Source of the DNA: Alkalimonas collagenimarina
GTDB lineage: Bacteria; Pseudomonadota; Gammaproteobacteria; Enterobacterales; Alteromonadaceae
Reading direction: 5' to 3'
Length of the DNA: 64,000 nt
Assembly (NCBI RefSeq): GCF_030717845.1
Contig: NZ_JAUZVZ010000013.1
Location: 55,909-119,908, forward strand
Shown here: piece by piece, positions 27,493 through 36,474 of the stretch
Position numbering within the stretch: the stretch's first letter is position 1
Layout of the letters: the number at the start of each line of letters is the position of its first letter
Position numbers and translations under genes: made by a program
The notes under the pieces: model-generated
What the model saw: the letters and a program-made list of their open reading frames with translations, nothing else
Database searches by the model: none
Told to the model about the DNA's origin: nothing

Positions 27493-28527
27493 ATGTACGC
27501 CTGGCTTATCCGAACCCTCCTTGCACTATGTTGTGCACTGGCTACTTTCAGCAATCTGGCTAAAGATAGTTCAACGGATGAGATGACTTCGTCCGTTCGA
27601 ATTGCCATCGTTGGCGATATCAATGGCGCTTATGGCAGCACTGACTACCCGGCTCTCAGTTATCAATTACTTGATGCTGTGATTCAGCAACAACCTGACA
27701 TTATTCTCTCGGTCGGTGATGTGGTTGCCGGACAAAAACGCAGCCTGACTCCCGGGCAACTAGCCAGCATGTGGCAAGCGTTCGATGAAAAAATGCTGCA
27801 GCCTATGATCAATCAGCAAAGTGTCTGGATCCCGGTGATTGGTAATCATGATGGGTCTAAAGCTTTTAACCGGCTGGGCAAACGACTATTTGCTCAGGAA
27901 CGGCAGCTGGCAGAACGCTTCTGGCAATCAAAACGCCCTTCCAGCCCGAATCTGACATGGCTTGATGACGCACACTATCCGTATTATTTCAGCCTGCTCT
28001 GGCAGGATATCGCCATTATAGTGATCGATGCATCTGGCGCAGAGCTTAGCGAGACTGAGATTCAATGGTTAACGACCACATTGCAATCACCTGCGGTGCA
28101 GCAGGCCAGACACCGCTTGGTCAGTGGTCACTTGCCCCTTATTTCAATCGCTGAAGGTCGCATGGCCCCTGGCGAACGTTTGCAGGACACGGAATCGCTG
28201 ATTGCACTGTTTAATCGATACCAGGTCGATTGGTATATTAGTGGTCACCAACATGCCTTCTATCAGGCAAAGATAGGTAAGCTTGGCTTGCTGATGGCAG
28301 CGGGGATCCCGGCACGCCCGATCCTGACCGAGGCAAACAGCTACCACGTTTTCAGCATGATCCAAATTGACAGCGGTGTCACCCTTGAGCACTGGGATAT
28401 TCAGCGGCAAGAGTCATTTTTACTCGATAAGCTGCCAGCTACCATTGATTCTGAACCTATACCACTGCGTCGCTGGCCGCAGCAATCAGAATTTTCAACT
28501 CCGACATACACTAAGGAAAACCCATGA
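27493..28527 (+). CDS. Exported calcineurin-like metallophosphoesterase
   Basis: 344 residues with an N-terminal signal (RTLLALCCALATFSNLA). The two-metal site is complete: GDINGAYG (in place of the usual GDxH), SVGDVVAG, GNHDGSKAF, SGHLPL and SGHQHAFY. It belongs to the purple-acid/calcineurin-like superfamily. The first motif has Asn instead of His, a known variation. The start lies one base after the glycosidase stop and its end overlaps the next start by four bases, so the three genes form one operon. It probably removes phosphate from a product released by the glycosidase (inference). Confidence 0.87.
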   Translation: MYAWLIRTLLALCCALATFSNLAKDSSTDEMTSSVRIAIVGDINGAYGSTDYPALSYQLLDAVIQQQPDIILSVGDVVAGQKRSLTPGQLASMWQAFDEKMLQPMINQQSVWIPVIGNHDGSKAFNRLGKRLFAQERQLAERFWQSKRPSSPNLTWLDDAHYPYYFSLLWQDIAIIVIDASGAELSETEIQWLTTTLQSPAVQQARHRLVSGHLPLISIAEGRMAPGERLQDTESLIALFNRYQVDWYISGHQHAFYQAKIGKLGLLMAAGIPARPILTEANSYHVFSMIQIDSGVTLEHWDIQRQESFLLDKLPATIDSEPIPLRRWPQQSEFSTPTYTKENP

Positions 28528-30041
28528 AAAAACTGGCTATTATCCCCCTGAGCATTGTGTTAGCTGCCTGTGGCGGAGGCTCGGACTCAACATCAGATCC
28601 TGTGGCTACACCACCACCGCCACCTACCCAGCCTGATCCACAGCAAATCACCGTGGCGGAAAATAAACTATCTGCCTGGATCTGGTACATCGATCAACCC
28701 GGCTTAGTCAGGAACAACCATGCTGACATGGCAGAGTACCTGGCCGATCTTGGTGTTAAACGGGTCTTTATAAAAATAAGCGATATCAACTATCGATGGC
28801 AGGATAACAAAATTCGCTTCGAAGAAAGTGGTGTCTTCTGTGGTGAATGGCAGGATGCCTGCGAACCTGACAACATACAGCACTACATAGATGCCGGGAT
28901 CGAACCCTGGGCCTGGACCTACAATGACACCCACTCTTACGCGGAACAGGCGGATATGTTGTACGCCGCAGCCAAAGTTGGCTACCAGGGGTTTGTACTG
29001 GATATTGAAGAAGAGTTTAATCGTGTCGATCAACCCTTGCATGACTTACTGCAGGCTCATCATGTGCGCTTACGGCAGGCTCGGGCAGAGGGGATTATTG
29101 ATAACCGTTTTCTGCTGGCGGCCACTAGCTGGGGCAACCCGGAAGATCAGGGCATGAATATCGGCATCATTGACCAGTATGTCGATGCCCATATGCCACA
29201 AACCTATATTGAAAAATGGGGCGGTAGTTACCTCAGTGACATTGCAGCGACCATTGAGGCAGGTGATTGTGAGTATCAGCGTTTAGGCGCCACCAAGCCG
29301 GTGTGGCATATTGTTTCTCATGAAGATAATATCCTGACCGCGGAACAACTGGACACCTTTATCGCTCATGCCGGCCCCAATGCATCGGTGTGGCGTATCT
29401 CGGATGCTACCCTTGCCAACGCCATCGAAGGCATCAACTGGCAACAATTAGACTATACAGTGAATGATTGCAGCAACAGCAATATGGAGTTACTGCAACA
29501 CTCCAGCTTGCCGCTGGTCCCTTATTACCACCAGCTTGAAAACCTTTACCAGCCGACAGCAACCTGCAGTGTGACCTCGCTGGCGATGGTGACTGACTTT
29601 TTTGCTATCACCACAGCATCCGATGATGAACGAGTCCCCGACCAACTGTACCAACGCTTCGGCTTGCTACAAACCGTTCCTGAACTGACCGCCGCGTTTA
29701 ACGAGTTAGCGACAGAAGCGGGTATTCATGCCGAATCAACGGGCCTGATTGATGGAACCTTTGCTCAACTGCAGCAGCATGTTAGTTCGGGCTTACCTGC
29801 TATCGTGCATGGCTGGTTTACTCCACCCGGTCATATACTGGTGGTCACAGGTTATGACGGCGACTACTACACAGTGAATGATCCCTATGGAGAATGGAAT
29901 CTGGAACGAAATGGTAGTTACGACACTGAGGCCTCTGGTTTTAACATCCGCTACCCTAAAGCTGCGTTTGAGCAGGCCATCAATGATAATGGCACGGACG
30001 GGGATTTATGGCTGCACTTGTTTCAACCAGTGTCCGACTAG
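28524..30041 (+). CDS. Lipoprotein fusing a TIM-barrel glycoside-hydrolase-like domain to a C39-like cysteine peptidase
   Basis: 505 residues. The lipobox VLAAC gives lipidated Cys16, followed by a Thr/Pro-rich linker (25-40). Residues 46-315 look like a TIM barrel, with WIWYIDQPGL, VFIKISDIN, PWAWTYND and the acidic pair in FVLDIEEEF (Asp160, Glu162) as candidate catalytic residues. Residues 328-503 match the papain-like C39_2 fold: ATCSVTSLAMV (Cys348), GHILVVTGYDGDYY (His437) and VNDPYGEW (Asp453). The pairing suggests action on a cross-linked polymer having both sugar and peptide or amide bonds. Third gene of the exported-hydrolase operon. Confidence 0.75.
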   Translation: MKKLAIIPLSIVLAACGGGSDSTSDPVATPPPPPTQPDPQQITVAENKLSAWIWYIDQPGLVRNNHADMAEYLADLGVKRVFIKISDINYRWQDNKIRFEESGVFCGEWQDACEPDNIQHYIDAGIEPWAWTYNDTHSYAEQADMLYAAAKVGYQGFVLDIEEEFNRVDQPLHDLLQAHHVRLRQARAEGIIDNRFLLAATSWGNPEDQGMNIGIIDQYVDAHMPQTYIEKWGGSYLSDIAATIEAGDCEYQRLGATKPVWHIVSHEDNILTAEQLDTFIAHAGPNASVWRISDATLANAIEGINWQQLDYTVNDCSNSNMELLQHSSLPLVPYYHQLENLYQPTATCSVTSLAMVTDFFAITTASDDERVPDQLYQRFGLLQTVPELTAAFNELATEAGIHAESTGLIDGTFAQLQQHVSSGLPAIVHGWFTPPGHILVVTGYDGDYYTVNDPYGEWNLERNGSYDTEASGFNIRYPKAAFEQAINDNGTDGDLWLHLFQPVSD

Positions 30042-30064
30042 AGGCTGGGATCTAACGGCAATCA

Positions 30065-30099
30065 AACAATCAACCACTGTCATTCAGTGGTTGATTGTT
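30065..30099 (+). terminator. Perfect 15-bp hairpin between convergent operons
   Basis: AACAATCAACCACTG pairs fully with CAGTGGTTGATTGTT around a TCATT loop, 24 bases after the C39-fusion stop and 25 bases before the M1 peptidase end. The distal arms are T- or A-rich on both strands, so it probably ends transcripts from both sides. Confidence 0.75.
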
Positions 30100-30123
30100 G
30101 ACAGACAGTCGCCAGCTCGATAG

Positions 30124-32180
30124 TCACTCAGAAACCAGTACTATCGGTAACGGGCCATTCAGGCGTTGATTGGCTGGATTCACATCACCAGATAGTCGTT
30201 CCGGGTCCAGCTGAATTCGAACGATAGTTTCCGTGCTATCCAGCCATAGATCTAACACCCGTTCCTGCTGTGCCGCCCGCCAGATATCCACGGGCAACTG
30301 TAGTCGATACTGCTTATCATCGGCCGTAATGACCTGTACAGTGACCGGCATTGGAATGCCGCCCTGATTACGCAGTTGCAAACGCAACCACTGCCCTTCG
30401 ATGGGCTCTGGCTGCCAGTTGTTTTCATCCAGAGGCCCAAAGTCATCCTGTGTTGAATACCGATCCTGCAGTGACAGTCGTTGCTCCACCTCAGCAGCAA
30501 CAGTCGACGGCAATGGCACTAAAGCTCCTTCCTCACGCCCGGCCTGACGCCGCTGCCAACTGGCCAGCAGGGCAGGATCAGCGGGTGCAGCCATCACAAT
30601 ACTGGCTTGTTCCAGCGCGATATCCACATGGCGGTTAGAGAAAAACCAACCACGCCAGAACCAATCCAGCTCCAGCCCGCTTTGCGCTGATACAAAACGA
30701 ATAAAATCGGCGAAGTACGGTCGCTTACCGGCCCATGCTGCCGTAAAGTCTTGCAAGATAGCGTCAAAACGCTCAGCACAAAGTGATCTGCTCGTGTGAC
30801 CGGTGCGGAGTAGTCTGAACGTTGCATAGCAGCCGCTACCCCCGCCGGATCGCCATAAAAACTCTGGAACGAACGACTCCAGCTTTGCTCCAGCAGGAAT
30901 GCAAGATAACTGGCAATACCTTCATCAAAGAAGCCTTCCCGTCGCTCATCGGTATTCACCAGCATCGGGTAATAGGCATGGGCTACTTCATGCATAATGC
31001 CGCCCAGCACATCGTGCTTTTCGGTGCGGCTATAAGCCGGAGCTGGTCCGTCGATGGCCGCATCCGGCCCGCGAAAACCAAGCAATTTTAAGCCAGGAAA
31101 CTCCATGCCAATGCCTGCGATGTTGGCAATGGTTAAGGTGCTGCCCGGATAAGGGCCAACCAGCTGCTGCAGCTGACGAACACTGTGTTCAGCCGCAGCC
31201 AGTGCATAGCGCTGCCACAACCAGCGACCATTATCCGGAAAGGCGACTTGTAACCGAACCGGCTGCCCGGCTACATCGATCTGCTTCGTTTGCCAGCGCC
31301 AGGCATTGCCAGCGACCAAGGCAAAATCACGTTGCTGACTGGTGCTAAAATGCCATTCCCGCCATTCACTGGCCGCCCCTGCCTGAGTGACCCGGCTTTC
31401 ACCACTGGCTTGCTGCCAGTGCTGACGCTCATCATCAGTCAGTATCTCCGGGTTATTTAGTTCAGCACCGGCAAACAACAGATAGTCGGCAGGTGCTGTC
31501 ACCCGGACCTGATAATTGCCCAGCTCCAGACTAAATTCAGCATCACCAAGAAATGGCGATAAGTCCCAGCCGCGCCGATCAGTAAAAGCCACTGCCCTTG
31601 GATACCATTGCGTTAAAGCCAGCAGCTTACGCCCATCAGACAACCTTTCCACCCCGGCTCTGGGACGACGGGGATCAGCCCGATCCGGTAAATGCAAGCT
31701 CCAGTCAAAGTGCAGAGCCACCTGTTCCCCGCTGGCTACCGGTTCTGGCAAGACCACCCCATAAAAACTACCTTGCTGCCGCACTTCAAGTAACTGCTCA
31801 TCAAGAAACACCTGTAACCTATCCAGGCCAGAGTGGTTTAAAGCAGGACGTGATGGTGGCTTTACCCCCTTAGGTACTGCACTCAGGCTGCTCTGATCTG
31901 TGACCAGACGTTGCAAAGGAAACTCAAACCAGAGAATAGGCAGTGACTGGGGTGACCGGTTGTGATACTGCACCTGTGCACGCCCTTCAACTAACCCAGC
32001 GGCCGGGTCCAATGTCGCTTCCAGTTGATAATCGACCTGCTGCTGCCAGTAGCCCGGACCGGGCTCACCGGTGGCAGTTCGAACCGCACTGGCTGGTGGC
32101 AGATCCAATGGCGCGAACCAGTCCGCCTTGACTGGCAGTCCGAGCAATAACAGGACACAACAACAGCGGTATAAATTCAT
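30124..32180 (-). pseudogene. M1-family zinc metallopeptidase, interrupted by a one-base frameshift
   Basis: The N-terminal frame (32180 to about 30780) has a signal peptide (LLLGLPVKA), beta-domain, GIGMEFPGL exopeptidase-like motif and zinc site HEVAH (397-401) with Glu420 after 18 residues, the M1 spacing. It then runs into an unrelated tail after RADHF. The next frame continues the family with AERFDAILQDFTAAWAGKRP, GLELDWFWRGWFF and a C-terminal beta region to 30124. The frames join if one T is added to the TTT near 30779-30781, giving HFCAERFDAIL. Either the gene is broken or the base is an assembly error. The start is one base after the LuxR gene stop. Confidence 0.85.
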
Positions 32181-32181
32181 A

Positions 32182-33057
32182 CTAAGAGGCTTCCGGTAAG
32201 GCTGAGTTGTACTGCAGACGCGGGTTTTGCAGCAGTGGATCGCTACGCACCGGCGGCTCCGTCACCGTCAGCAAATCAATAAATAAAGCCAGCAACTCAG
32301 GATGCGAGCCGATATTTAGTTTCGCATACAAATTCTTCCGATGCATCTTGATGGTTTCCAGCCCAAGTTGCATCTGATGCGCAATGGTCTTCACACAATA
32401 GCCCTGCAGCATATAACACAACACCTCATGCTCGCGCGGTGTACAGACTTCGCTGCCAAAACGACGATAGAATGCTTCAATGTAATCATGCTCGATGCAG
32501 CCACTACCCTCGTGCAGCGGCAACTGTTGCTGATGCTGGATCACCAGGCTGGCAATCACATCAAACAATTGACTGGCTTGTTGCAGCTCGGCGGTCGGAA
32601 ATAATTCCCGCCCGGCAAAACGTGCCAACTCGATATGCACAAAGCGCCGTTCAGCTGGTAAAGGGATCAGATAACCCACTTCATCAGCAATTTTCAGGTG
32701 GCGAAAATAACTGTTGTAGTACTGATCGTAATCATGGAAATCAGCGGGCACTATATCGCGTAATCGGAACACGCCCTGTTGTCCCTGTTGCAGCCCTTTG
32801 CGGTAAAACGGGTCCAGTACATAGGCCGACTTCAGGTAACGATCAAAATCATCACTTTGCAGCGGATGGCGCTGATGAAGTAACTCGGGTGGACGCTTGG
32901 GATCAAACATCAGCACCAGATACTCATCGGCAGGCAGCAGTTGCTGCAGCAGCTGGCCAAGCTCGGTGTAAAAACGGGTTTTACCACAAGCCTGCTGACA
33001 GCTTAATAACGCCTGGCTCCAGCCGGCCAAATTCAGGGTTTCATCAGAGTGTTGCAT
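32182..33057 (-). CDS. LuxR-type transcriptional regulator
   Basis: 291 residues. Residues 10-190 form a sensor-like domain with no clear family motif. The C-terminal LuxR helix-turn-helix is at about 213-275: TPREHEVLCYMLQGYCVKTI, then LGLETIKMHRKNLYAKLNIGSHPELLAL. There is no response-regulator receiver domain. GGAGGAG sits just ahead of the ATG. It lies 15 bases after the ureohydrolase gene and one base before the peptidase, so it is probably co-transcribed and may regulate this operon in response to a small molecule. Confidence 0.88.
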   Translation of the reverse strand: MQHSDETLNLAGWSQALLSCQQACGKTRFYTELGQLLQQLLPADEYLVLMFDPKRPPELLHQRHPLQSDDFDRYLKSAYVLDPFYRKGLQQGQQGVFRLRDIVPADFHDYDQYYNSYFRHLKIADEVGYLIPLPAERRFVHIELARFAGRELFPTAELQQASQLFDVIASLVIQHQQQLPLHEGSGCIEHDYIEAFYRRFGSEVCTPREHEVLCYMLQGYCVKTIAHQMQLGLETIKMHRKNLYAKLNIGSHPELLALFIDLLTVTEPPVRSDPLLQNPRLQYNSALPEAS

Positions 33058-33072
33058 GGTATCTCCTCCTTA

Positions 33073-34026
33073 TCAGCGCCGCTGCACGCCAGGCAATACG
33101 CAGAGCATCTCAAACAATAAATTAGCTGCCAGCAAGGCTGTATTGCCAGACGGATCGTAGGGTGGTGACACTTCGACTAAATCAGCTCCTACCAGATCCA
33201 GACCATGGCAACCCCGGATAATTTCCAGTGCTTGTGGCACCGTTAATCCGGCAATTTCTACCGTACCGGTACCGGGCGCATAAGCCGGGTCAATGCCGTC
33301 AATATCAAAAGATATATAGGTCGGATGATCACCAATTTTTTGCCTGACTTGCTTCATTAATGATTGCAACGAGCGCCCCCAGCACTCTTCTGCGGTAACC
33401 ACCTGAAAGCCCTGTTGCCGGGGCCAGTCAAAGTCATCCGCCGCATAACCACTGCCGCGTAAACCAATCTGCACCACTTTATCGCACTGCAATAAGCCTT
33501 CTTCTACAGCGCGGCGAAACGGCGTACCATGCGCGATGCGCTCGCCAAACATGTGCTCATTGATATCGGCATGAGCATCCACATGCACCATGGCAACCGG
33601 ACCATACTTTTCTTTCAGAGCCCGTAAAATAGGCAACGCGATGGTGTGATCACCACCGATCGTCAGTGGGGTTACATCGGCAGCCAGCACGTCACGGTAA
33701 TGCTGCTGAATAATGTCGATGCTTTTGCTCAGATTGAAGGTATTAATCGGCACATCGCCAATATCGGCAATTTGCAGCGAATCAAAAGGTGCCGCCCGGG
33801 TTGCCATGTTATAGGGGCGAAGCATACGGGACTCATCACGAATTTGGCGTGGCGCCAGCCTTGCTCCTGGCCGGTTCGACGTACCGATATCAAATGGAAC
33901 CCCAATAAAGCCAACATCGACATCGGTCAGGTCCTGCGCCTGTGGCAGCCGCATAAAACTGGCCGGGCCACCAAATCGCGGCATCTCGTTACCACTTAAC
34001 GGTTGATTCAGGATGCGCTCAGTCAT
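33073..34026 (-). CDS. Ureohydrolase (agmatinase / guanidinobutyrase type)
   Basis: A dinuclear-manganese hydrolase of about 317 residues. Metal ligands are visible in GGDHTIALP, VHVDAHADINE and ISFDIDGIDPAYAPGTGT. The family releases urea from agmatine, 4-guanidinobutyrate or related guanidino acids. ATG 34026 (MTERILNQP) with GAGG upstream is the better start and overlaps the aldehyde dehydrogenase end by eight bases. The coupled dehydrogenase suggests 4-guanidinobutyraldehyde to 4-guanidinobutyrate to GABA, so guanidinobutyrase is at least as likely as agmatinase. Confidence 0.88.
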   Translation of the reverse strand: MTERILNQPLSGNEMPRFGGPASFMRLPQAQDLTDVDVGFIGVPFDIGTSNRPGARLAPRQIRDESRMLRPYNMATRAAPFDSLQIADIGDVPINTFNLSKSIDIIQQHYRDVLAADVTPLTIGGDHTIALPILRALKEKYGPVAMVHVDAHADINEHMFGERIAHGTPFRRAVEEGLLQCDKVVQIGLRGSGYAADDFDWPRQQGFQVVTAEECWGRSLQSLMKQVRQKIGDHPTYISFDIDGIDPAYAPGTGTVEIAGLTVPQALEIIRGCHGLDLVGADLVEVSPPYDPSGNTALLAANLLFEMLCVLPGVQRR

Positions 34027-35461
34027 GCGCTGCCTCCTCATGGACAATGGATTTCAACTCCAGAAACTCTTCAACCCCGGCCAGCCCTAACTCGCGGCCA
34101 TAGCCCGATTGCTTAAAACCACCAAAAGGTGCGGCATTGTGCCATTCGGCTGCATTGGTAAAGATTAATCCAGCTCGGATCCCAACGGCCAGCCGCTGGC
34201 GTTCGTCCGCATCGTCAGCCCACACCCGACCACTTAAACCGTAAGGTGAATCATTGGCCAGGCGCAGTGCTTCGTCTTCGTCGCTGTAGGGGATCATGCA
34301 TAGGACCGGACCAAAAATCTCTTCCCGGGCGATACGCATGTCATTGTGCACATCGGCAAAAATAGTCGGGGCAATGTAATAGCCCTGACTCAAGCCAGCC
34401 GGACGCTCGCCCCCACCTGCAATCAACCGCGCTCCGTCTTCGATACCAGATTCAATGTACTGCAGTATGGACTGATATTGCTGCTGATTGACCACTGGCC
34501 CCAGAAAGGTATCCTCTGCTTTGGGGTCACCAACCACCAACTGCTTGGCCACATCAGCTGCCAGGTCGCATGCCTCCTGATACCGATCGGCAGGTACCAG
34601 CATGCGTGTCAGCGCGACGCAGGTCTGGCCGGAATTCATCATCACATCCTCGACCCCCAGTTTCACTGCGTCGGCCAGGCGCTCAGTCTGACCAATGATA
34701 AAGGCAGACTTGCCACCCAGTTCCAGACAAACCCGCTTTACCGTATCGGCGCAATTGCGCTGGATCAGTCGTCCAACCCGGGTCGAACCGGTAAAGGAAA
34801 TACAATCAACATCAGGGTGCTGACAAAGGATATCGCCAATCTCAGCACCACAACCCAGCACCAGATTGAAGACGCCAGCAGGCACACCAGCCGCTTCTGC
34901 TGCCATAGCCAGCAATAAAGCACTGCGTGGCGTTTGTTCAGCGGGTTTGACAATCAGGGTACAACCCGCCAGTAAAGCAGGCGCAACCTTGGCTATCAAT
35001 TGATGCAGCGGATAATTCCACGGCGTGATCAAACCGCACACACCGACCGGTTCTTTGCGTACTTTCAGCCGGGCATCCCATTGCTGCTCACGTTCAAGCG
35101 CTCTGGCATAACCAACATGCTTTGCCAGCGCGTCGATAGGGTCATCCACCTGCACCATTTTGCTGAACCAGAGCGGGCAACCCAGTTCATCAGTAATGGC
35201 CTGGGTTAGCTCCTCAGCATGCGCCTGCAGATAATCGGCCATGCTCTGCAAATACTCTGCCCGCTCGGTAAACTCCAGCCGGCCCCAGCTATCCTGTGCA
35301 TGGTAGGCTGCAGCAACGGCTTCGTTCACCATGGCAGCATCGGCTCTGGCGACGCAGCTAACCGCCTCTTCAGTCGTGGGATTAATCAGCGTAAACCACT
35401 CTGGCGCCGCAACCGTCCGCCAGCTACCGTTGATATAGTGGGCATTAATGCGTTGTAACAT
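34019..35461 (-). CDS. NAD(P)-dependent aldehyde dehydrogenase
   Basis: About 480 residues. Classic ALDH motifs are present: TPWNYPLHQLIAKVAPALLAG, cofactor-binding SFTGSTRVGRLIQ, the general-base Glu in LELGGKSAFI, the nucleophile Cys in NSGQTCVALTRML, and the C-terminal FGGFKQSGYGRELG. The ATG at 35461 has AGGAG seven bases upstream; the TTG at 35467 is less likely. It overlaps the end of the lipoprotein gene before it and the start of the ureohydrolase after it. Likely substrate is an amino- or guanidino-aldehyde from polyamine or arginine breakdown (inference). Confidence 0.92.
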   Translation of the reverse strand: MLQRINAHYINGSWRTVAAPEWFTLINPTTEEAVSCVARADAAMVNEAVAAAYHAQDSWGRLEFTERAEYLQSMADYLQAHAEELTQAITDELGCPLWFSKMVQVDDPIDALAKHVGYARALEREQQWDARLKVRKEPVGVCGLITPWNYPLHQLIAKVAPALLAGCTLIVKPAEQTPRSALLLAMAAEAAGVPAGVFNLVLGCGAEIGDILCQHPDVDCISFTGSTRVGRLIQRNCADTVKRVCLELGGKSAFIIGQTERLADAVKLGVEDVMMNSGQTCVALTRMLVPADRYQEACDLAADVAKQLVVGDPKAEDTFLGPVVNQQQYQSILQYIESGIEDGARLIAGGGERPAGLSQGYYIAPTIFADVHNDMRIAREEIFGPVLCMIPYSDEDEALRLANDSPYGLSGRVWADDADERQRLAVGIRAGLIFTNAAEWHNAAPFGGFKQSGYGRELGLAGVEEFLELKSIVHEEAAHD

Positions 35462-36368
35462 GGTCAAGCTCCTTACAAATAGTCAGGTCAAACCCTTGCT
35501 GACAGGCATAATCGGCCAGTGCCAGTGCCACGGCATCAAATAAAGGTGCAGCCCACTGCCGGCCAGCTTCGATAGAGCCAACCTGATCGATAATATCGAT
35601 GGCACGACTGACTTCCATAATGGTCACGGTGGGGCCATATTCAGCCGCCCGTTCAATCAATGGGTGCCAGGCAGCTGAAGAACCTTCCTCATCGGAATGA
35701 CCACCACGAACACGAGGACCTTGATTACCCAGGCCTACCTGCTGGTAAAAAGGAGCTATGTAACGCTGGATCAATTGCTCCCACTCCTGGTTACGCGGGT
35801 TGGTGCCGGTCACCAGCATCTGGGCACCAGGCAAAGGATTTTGTGCATTCGGGTCGTGCGCATCAGCCGTCAGCAACACAGTTTGTACATGGGCATTGCC
35901 CTTATGGACACCAGCGATAAAATGCTCAAACCCCTGGTAGCCATCCAAATCTTCACTGTACTGCTGAATACTTGGTGTCAGCACGAAGAAGCCCAACGAT
36001 TCCAGACGTTTTGCTAATTCCTGCTGGGTAATTTCATTCCATTGCCGGCCGATATTTTCGCCCTGCACACTGGCGCCTGGCATCATCTTGCCCGGCGAGG
36101 TGTATTGCTGCGGTACAATGGCAATAGGTTGTTCGGTTTGCACCTGGATCGCTGCAACATCGGCGTGGGTCCAGTTGTCACCGGTGTAATTAAAGCGAAC
36201 CCGGTAATCGCCATCACCTCGCTCAAAGGTATAGTCACGGCCATCATCAAGGATCACCAGCCCGGTTGATGCCTCATGGTTTTGGTCTATATCTGGCGCA
36301 TTGGATGGTGAACAGCCAATGATGAGTAAGCTACTGAAAAAATAAAATAAAGAACGTCCTGCGTGCAT
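35445..36368 (-). CDS. Lipoprotein of unknown function upstream of the aldehyde dehydrogenase
   Basis: 307 residues with a lipobox (SLLIIGC) at about residues 13-19, so membrane-anchored outside the cytoplasm. It has an early beta-rich region (YRVRFNYTGDNWTHADV) and then an alpha/beta domain with QTVLLTADAHDPN, RVRGGHSDEEGSS and PTVTIMEVSRAIDI. His and acidic residues in HSDEE and DAHD could bind metal, and the layout faintly recalls amidase-like hydrolases, but I cannot name a family. Its 3' end overlaps the dehydrogenase start by 17 bases, which ties it to the guanidino/aldehyde operon. Confidence 0.65.
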   Translation of the reverse strand: MHAGRSLFYFFSSLLIIGCSPSNAPDIDQNHEASTGLVILDDGRDYTFERGDGDYRVRFNYTGDNWTHADVAAIQVQTEQPIAIVPQQYTSPGKMMPGASVQGENIGRQWNEITQQELAKRLESLGFFVLTPSIQQYSEDLDGYQGFEHFIAGVHKGNAHVQTVLLTADAHDPNAQNPLPGAQMLVTGTNPRNQEWEQLIQRYIAPFYQQVGLGNQGPRVRGGHSDEEGSSAAWHPLIERAAEYGPTVTIMEVSRAIDIIDQVGSIEAGRQWAAPLFDAVALALADYACQQGFDLTICKELDHVTTH

Positions 36369-36474
36369 AACGAACCTACCTATTCAGGGGAAGTGTTCAG
36401 ATGATGCTAGCAGGGGCTTGCAGAGGTGGCATGTTGGCTTCTATCGGTTTGGCCGATAAAAGCCGGAAAGTCGT

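Noticed and set aside
36442..36458. TATCGG/CCGATA hairpin after the aspartylglucosaminidase gene
   Set aside because: Six-base stem with no T tract on the minus strand; too weak to call a terminator.
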